In this document: positions 13,881 through 17,375 of the stretch, in pieces | Numbering within the stretch: position 1 is the first letter of the stretch | How the letters are laid out: every line of letters begins with the position of its first letter | Source: Gammaproteobacteria bacterium | GTDB lineage: Bacteria; Pseudomonadota; Gammaproteobacteria; Pseudomonadales; Pseudomonadaceae | Reading direction: 5' to 3' | NCBI GenBank assembly: GCA_012513235.1 | Contig: JAAZCO010000153.1 | Location: forward strand, 1 to 17,375 | Length of the DNA stretch: 17,375 nt | Notes under the pieces: model-generated | The model's database searches: none | Told to the model about the DNA's origin: nothing | Seen by the model: the letters and a program-made list of their open reading frames with translations, nothing else | Translations under genes and position numbers: made by a program

Positions 13881-14963
13881 ATGCTCAATTGGAAAAAACG
13901 CTCACGAGACGCTCGTGACCAAGTCAATGACTCAGTCGATGATGTTAAAAGCTACCTGGGTGGCATTTGGTTCAGTCGCACGCTGATCACTATTTTAGCT
14001 TTATACCTGCTGGTCACCTTGATTATTGGCTGGTACTGGAGTCAGGAACCTGAATTCTTTGGTGTGCAAGAGCATACCCAACAAGCAGCAGACACAGCGC
14101 AACGCTCGCTAGTAACAGGATACACCACTGTAGAAACCCTGAAACAGGTTGCCACTACACTGCTCGATAAGCCCGGTGGTTATCTGACCAACGACTACGC
14201 ACCACCCGGCATTTGGTTGGACAATATGCCCGCATGGGAATATGGCGTCTTAGTGCAAGTGCGTGATCTATCACGTGCATTACGTAAAGACTTTGCCCGT
14301 TCACAATCACAATCCACCGAAGATGCCGATTTAGCTAAAGCCGAACCACGCTTTAACTTTGATAACAAAAGCTGGGTCTTGCCGGCTACTGAAGACGAAT
14401 ACCGTTTAGGTGTTAAATCATTAGACCGCTACTTAGCGCGCCTCAGTGACCAAAGTAAATCCAACACACAGTTTTATGCGCGCGCTGACAACCTCAATAA
14501 CTGGTTAGGTGATGTGGCAACCCGTTTAGGCTCTCTGTCACAGCGTTTATCTGCCAGTGTCGGTAAAGCCAGCTTAAATATAGATCAAGACGGTGAAGTT
14601 GAAACTGACAACCCTGTATTGACTGGCCGAGCTCAAGGCATTAAAGAAGAAGTTATCAAAACACCCTGGCTGCAAATTGATAACGTCTTTTATGAAGCTC
14701 GCGGTCAAGCTTGGGCACTGTCTCACTTTTTACGTGCGATTGAAATTGACTTTGCTGACGTGATTGCAAAAAAGAACGCTACCGTCAGCGTGCGTCAAAT
14801 CATTCGTGAATTAGAGTCCGCACAAGAGTCCTTATGGAGCCCGATGATTCTCAATGGTGACGGTTACGGCATTCTAGCCAACCACTCATTAGTGATGGCC
14901 AACTACATATCCCGTGCTAACGCCGCGATCATTGAACTGCGCCAGCTATTGTCACAAGGCTAA
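13881..14963 (+). CDS. DUF2333 family inner-membrane protein
   Basis: 360 residues from ATG 13881, with AAGGG seven to eight bases upstream. The frame runs 36 codons further to ATG 13773, but that has no ribosome site, and relatives I recall start near MLxWKxR. After a charged cytoplasmic N-terminus (MLNWKKRSRDARDQVNDSVD) there is one transmembrane helix (about 33-52, SRTLITILALYLLVTLIIGW), and the rest (about 300 residues) should be periplasmic and helical. Conserved-looking blocks are GYTTVETLKQVATTLLDKPG, WLDNMPAWEYGVLVQVRDLS and LRKDFARSQSQS. DUF2333 is widespread in Pseudomonas and relatives and has no known function. The upstream lytic transglycosylase hints at an envelope role, but the 160-bp gap makes an operon uncertain. 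Confidence 0.9.
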   Translation: MLNWKKRSRDARDQVNDSVDDVKSYLGGIWFSRTLITILALYLLVTLIIGWYWSQEPEFFGVQEHTQQAADTAQRSLVTGYTTVETLKQVATTLLDKPGGYLTNDYAPPGIWLDNMPAWEYGVLVQVRDLSRALRKDFARSQSQSTEDADLAKAEPRFNFDNKSWVLPATEDEYRLGVKSLDRYLARLSDQSKSNTQFYARADNLNNWLGDVATRLGSLSQRLSASVGKASLNIDQDGEVETDNPVLTGRAQGIKEEVIKTPWLQIDNVFYEARGQAWALSHFLRAIEIDFADVIAKKNATVSVRQIIRELESAQESLWSPMILNGDGYGILANHSLVMANYISRANAAIIELRQLLSQG

Positions 14964-14973
14964 TACTGCATCA

Positions 14974-15001
14974 AGTCGTAGCACCTAAGCGTGCTACGAC
15001 T
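14974..15001 (+). terminator. Hairpin after the DUF2333 gene
   Basis: AGTCGTAGCAC (14974-14984) and GTGCTACGACT (14991-15001) form a perfect 11-bp stem with a six-base loop, ten bases after the stop. The tail is C/T-rich (GCCCTTGCCCC) with no T-run, so it is either a Rho-aided terminator or a 3'-end stabiliser. Confidence 0.6.
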
Positions 15002-15081
15002 GCCCTTGCCCCCTCATTGCCCCTTACTAACCCTCTTATATATTTGCACTGACCTATGCGTAGTGACTTATCTGCAGGCAC

Positions 15082-15133
15082 AAAAAAGCCCCAAACCCTT
15101 CTGTATTAATAGCTACAGACAGATTTGAGGCTT
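15082..15133 (-). terminator. Intrinsic terminator of the thiolase/hydratase transcript
   Basis: On the minus strand AAGCCTCAAA (15133-15124) pairs with TTTGGGGCTT (15095-15086), with one T-G pair. It encloses a second stem TCTGTA/TACAGA (15119-15114 with 15105-15100) and runs into a six-T tract (15087-15082). It lies 33 bp after the enoyl-CoA hydratase stop. From 15002 to 15081 I see nothing else. Confidence 0.85.
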
Positions 15134-15166
15134 GCTGATGCGCTTAGAATTTAAACACACATCCTA

Positions 15167-15988
15167 TTAACAGTTTTTCCACTGGGCTTTGCGCTTTTCT
15201 AAAAACGCGCTCACACCTTCAGTGGTGTCTTGCGCATCAAACAAATCCACAAAAGCTTCACGCTCAGAAGGCAGCCAGTAATCCGGTGCTTGTGTACGCG
15301 CACCTTGAATCAAGGGCTTGATCATGCGTACAGCCACTGGGCTTTGCTTAGCAACCTTATCGGCTAACTCTAAGGCTTTTGCCAATGCCTGACCTGGAGC
15401 AACCACTTCTTCAACCAAGCCAATACGCTCAGCAGTACGCGCATCAATGCGCTCACCACATAAGATCATGCGCTTCGCCCAGCCCTCACCCACCAACCAT
15501 GAGAGTTTTTGTGTACCACCGGCACAGGGCAATAAACCCACAGTCGCTTCTGGCAGTGCCATTTGCGCCTGCTCTTCAGCCACGCGAATATCACAGGCTA
15601 AAGCACACTCCAAACCACCACCCATGGCATAGCCATTAATCGCCGCAATGGTCACACCACGGTAATTACTCAGCGCTTCAAAGGCTTCACCAAACAGACG
15701 CGCCATTTGACGGGCCATAGCTTTATCACCGCTCGCAAAGATTTTTAAGTCAGCACCAGCACTAAAAAACTTTTCACCAGCGCCGGTCACAACTAACGCA
15801 TAAATATCTTGATCTTGGTTCAGGTGCTCCACCAATTGCTTCACACCTTTGAGCATGCCCGCATCCCAAGTGTTAGCCGATGGGTTATTCAAGGTCAACA
15901 AAGCGGTATGCCCGCGCATCTCAACGACCAATTTATCGGTCAAGTCTAAATGTTGAGCTTTCTTATAGGTTTCAACTGCTTGTGTCAT
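15167..15988 (-). CDS. Enoyl-CoA hydratase/isomerase (crotonase family)
   Basis: 273 residues, the normal length for a single-domain crotonase. These cytosolic enzymes add water to trans-2-enoyl-CoA, the second step of beta-oxidation. The motifs are FFSAGADLK (75-82, first oxyanion-hole segment), NGYAMGGGLECALACDIRVA with Glu127, and LPEATVGLLPCAGGTQ with Glu147. Glu127 and Glu147 correspond to the two catalytic glutamates of rat mitochondrial enoyl-CoA hydratase (Glu144 and Glu164), so hydratase activity is expected. ATG 15988 is preceded by GAGGA nine bases upstream. It lies 59 bp downstream of the thiolase, with a hairpin between. The combination with an HSD10-like dehydrogenase and a thiolase suggests branched or medium-chain acyl-CoA, for example isoleucine-derived 2-methylacyl-CoA; the substrate is inference. 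Confidence 0.93.
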   Translation of the reverse strand: MTQAVETYKKAQHLDLTDKLVVEMRGHTALLTLNNPSANTWDAGMLKGVKQLVEHLNQDQDIYALVVTGAGEKFFSAGADLKIFASGDKAMARQMARLFGEAFEALSNYRGVTIAAINGYAMGGGLECALACDIRVAEEQAQMALPEATVGLLPCAGGTQKLSWLVGEGWAKRMILCGERIDARTAERIGLVEEVVAPGQALAKALELADKVAKQSPVAVRMIKPLIQGARTQAPDYWLPSEREAFVDLFDAQDTTEGVSAFLEKRKAQWKNC

Positions 15989-16007
15989 AAATCAAAATCC
16001 TCAGCCA

Positions 16008-16036
16008 TTAATCAAGTGCAGCATGCACCTGATTAA
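16008..16036. other. Hairpin between thiolase and enoyl-CoA hydratase genes
   Basis: TTAATCA (16008-16014) pairs with TGATTAA (16030-16036), and GTGCA (16016-16020) with TGCAC (16024-16028), with one A/C mismatch between and a three-base loop. It begins 11 bp after the thiolase stop and ends 20 bp before the hydratase start. Without a T-run it is more likely an mRNA-stabilising or processing structure, or a regulator palindrome, than a full terminator. Confidence 0.5.
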
Positions 16037-16047
16037 AAGTATGTGTA

Positions 16048-17238
16048 TTAATGCAGTAATTCAACTGCTATTGCCGTCGCTTCACCACCACCAATACAAA
16101 TGGCAGCGACGCCAAAACGTTTATTCTGTTGTTTAAGTGCCGATAGCAGCGTGACTAAAATACGCGCTCCGGATGCACCAATCGGATGACCTAAAGCACA
16201 GGCTCCACCATGCACGTTAACCTTGTCTGCCGGCAAATTTAATTCGCGCATGGCAATCATAGTCACTACCGCAAAGGCTTCGTTAATCTCAAACAGATCA
16301 ACTTGATCTAAATCCCAGCCGGTGCGCTGCAGCAACTTATCAATCGCACCCACAGGTGCCGTGGTAAATAAGTGCGGTGCAGCAGCATAGGCGCTGTGCC
16401 CACGAATCACCGCTAAAGGCTTTAAGCCCCGTTGTTCAGCTTCGCTTTGACGCATCAGTACCAATGCTGCAGCACCGTCCGAAATCGAACTGGAGTTGGC
16501 TGCCGTCACCGTACCGTCTTGACTAAAGGCAGGTCGCAGTTGACGAATTTTAGCTAAATCAGCCTTAGGTGGTTGTTCATCTTCGCTGACCGTCACGCTG
16601 CCTTTACGCTGCGCGATCTGCACAGGTACAATTTCTTCAGCAAAATTACCATTACTGATCGCTGCTTGTGCACGCAGTAATGACTGCTCAGCAAAATCAT
16701 CTTGCTGCTCACGGGTAAAGCCATGAGCTTGCGCGCTATCTTCAGCAAAACTGCCCATCAGACGGCCCCTATCGTAAGCATCCTCAAGGCCGTCCATAAA
16801 CATATGGTCAATCACTTTAGCATGCCCCATGCGATAGCCAGCACGAGCCTTATCCAGCAAATAGGGTGCGTTAGACATACTTTCCATGCCTCCCGCAACC
16901 ACCACATCAACTGACCCAGCTAATAACGCATCATGTGCCATAATCACAGTTTGCATACCTGAACCGCACATTTTATTCACTGTAGTGGCGACGGTATGCT
17001 CATTTAACCCAGCCCCGAGCGCTGCTTGACGGGCTGGCGCTTGGCCCAAACCTGCAGGCAGCACACAACCGAACAACACTTCTTGCACCGCATCCGGGGC
17101 TAACTGCGCACGAGCCACCGCGGCTTTAATCGCTACCGCACCCAATTCTGGCGCGGTCGCACTGTGTAAAGCACCTTGAAAACCGCCCATTGGCGTACGC
17201 GCCATACTGACAATCACCACCGGATCATGCGTACTCAT
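16048..17238 (-). CDS. Acetyl-CoA C-acyltransferase (thiolase)
   Basis: 396 residues from ATG 17238, with GGGAG about nine bases upstream; the frame extends ten codons further but that part overlaps the preceding gene and does not match the thiolase N-terminus (DPVVIVSMARTPMGGFQGAL). The catalytic residues are intact: nucleophile Cys91 in TTVNKMCGSGMQ, His351 in HGGACALGHPIGASGARI, and Cys381 in AICIGGGEA; also FEINEAFAVV. Thiolases cleave 3-ketoacyl-CoA with CoA or, in reverse, condense two acetyl-CoA. The start lies one base after the stop of the upstream dehydrogenase (TAG-T-ATG), implying translational coupling. The neighbours favour a degradative 3-ketoacyl-CoA (possibly 2-methylacetoacetyl-CoA) thiolase over a biosynthetic one, but the sequence alone does not prove it. 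Confidence 0.94.
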   Translation of the reverse strand: MSTHDPVVIVSMARTPMGGFQGALHSATAPELGAVAIKAAVARAQLAPDAVQEVLFGCVLPAGLGQAPARQAALGAGLNEHTVATTVNKMCGSGMQTVIMAHDALLAGSVDVVVAGGMESMSNAPYLLDKARAGYRMGHAKVIDHMFMDGLEDAYDRGRLMGSFAEDSAQAHGFTREQQDDFAEQSLLRAQAAISNGNFAEEIVPVQIAQRKGSVTVSEDEQPPKADLAKIRQLRPAFSQDGTVTAANSSSISDGAAALVLMRQSEAEQRGLKPLAVIRGHSAYAAAPHLFTTAPVGAIDKLLQRTGWDLDQVDLFEINEAFAVVTMIAMRELNLPADKVNVHGGACALGHPIGASGARILVTLLSALKQQNKRFGVAAICIGGGEATAIAVELLH

Positions 17239-17239
17239 A

Positions 17240-17375
17240 CTATTTAACTCCCATACGTAACGCACCATCGATGCGAATCACTTCGCCATTGAGCATGGTG
17301 TTTTCAACAATATGCTGCGCTAAGGCGGCATATTCTTCAGCCCGACCTAAACGCGGCGGGAAAGGTACATCAGCG
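17240..17375 (-). CDS. Short-chain dehydrogenase, HSD10-like 3-hydroxyacyl-CoA dehydrogenase (3' end only)
   Basis: Only the last 44 residues are in the window: the Rossmann and catalytic parts lie beyond the right edge. The visible tail reads PFPPRLGRAEEYAALAQHIV, then ENTMLNGEVIRIDGALRMGV and a final Lys. This closely follows the C-terminus of human HSD17B10, which has PFPSRLG, EYAHL, NGEVIRLDGAIRM in the same order. That enzyme oxidises 3-hydroxy-2-methylbutyryl-CoA and other 3-hydroxyacyl-CoA with NAD+. The stop TAG is at 17242-17240, one base before the thiolase start. With the thiolase and hydratase it supplies three of the four beta-oxidation steps; the acyl-CoA dehydrogenase is not in the window. 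Confidence 0.85.
   Translation of the reverse strand, partial: ADVPFPPRLGRAEEYAALAQHIVENTMLNGEVIRIDGALRMGVK

Overview
The window reads as chromosomal DNA from a low- to mid-GC member of the Pseudomonadaceae. This is an inference. It rests on a Pseudomonas-type PilR C-terminus, a DUF2333 protein, an M18 aminopeptidase, an imelysin/di-haem/imelysin/DUF1513 cassette, and a short-chain dehydrogenase/thiolase/enoyl-CoA hydratase set. I see no transposase, phage gene, rRNA, tRNA or CRISPR array. Both ends of the window cut genes: pilR on the left and a short-chain dehydrogenase on the right.

Left part (1-2856, + strand): the 3' end of pilR, the sigma-54 activator of type IV pili; a 145-residue protein of unknown function with two CxxC pairs; a META/HslJ-type lipoprotein; and the M18 aminopeptidase apeB. 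A hairpin lies between apeB and the convergent minus-strand block.

Iron-related block (2909-8015, - strand), in transcription order: imelysin lipoprotein with an intact GxHxxE motif, attenuator-like terminator, secreted di-haem DUF1111 protein, second imelysin-like lipoprotein that has lost the motif histidine, and a Tat-type DUF1513 protein. A -10 box overlapping a Fur-like site, with a second Fur-like site upstream, precedes the block. The products are all predicted to be exported, which suggests an iron-responsive periplasmic system for handling iron or haem.

Centre (8192-12350): glyA (serine hydroxymethyltransferase, - strand) with a clean UUCG-loop terminator, and ettA (ABC-F translation factor, + strand). 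They are divergent and separated by 867 bp without a credible gene. That gap holds two diverged, inverted copies of a ~96-bp foldable element whose stems are kept by paired base changes and G-U wobbles, plus a ~64-bp direct repeat. Downstream of ettA is a 55-codon arfA (ribosome rescue) with an intrinsic terminator inside its reading frame, the hallmark of ArfA control by trans-translation.

Right part (12443-17375): an MltB-family lytic transglycosylase with a peptidoglycan-binding domain and an inner-membrane DUF2333 protein (+ strand). Facing them on the - strand is a beta-oxidation-type set: HSD10-like dehydrogenase (partial), thiolase and enoyl-CoA hydratase. The dehydrogenase and thiolase are one base apart, and a strong terminator follows the hydratase. 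The best candidates for further work are the paired structured repeats at 9719-10149, the arfA/terminator arrangement and the iron-responsive cassette with its degenerate second imelysin.
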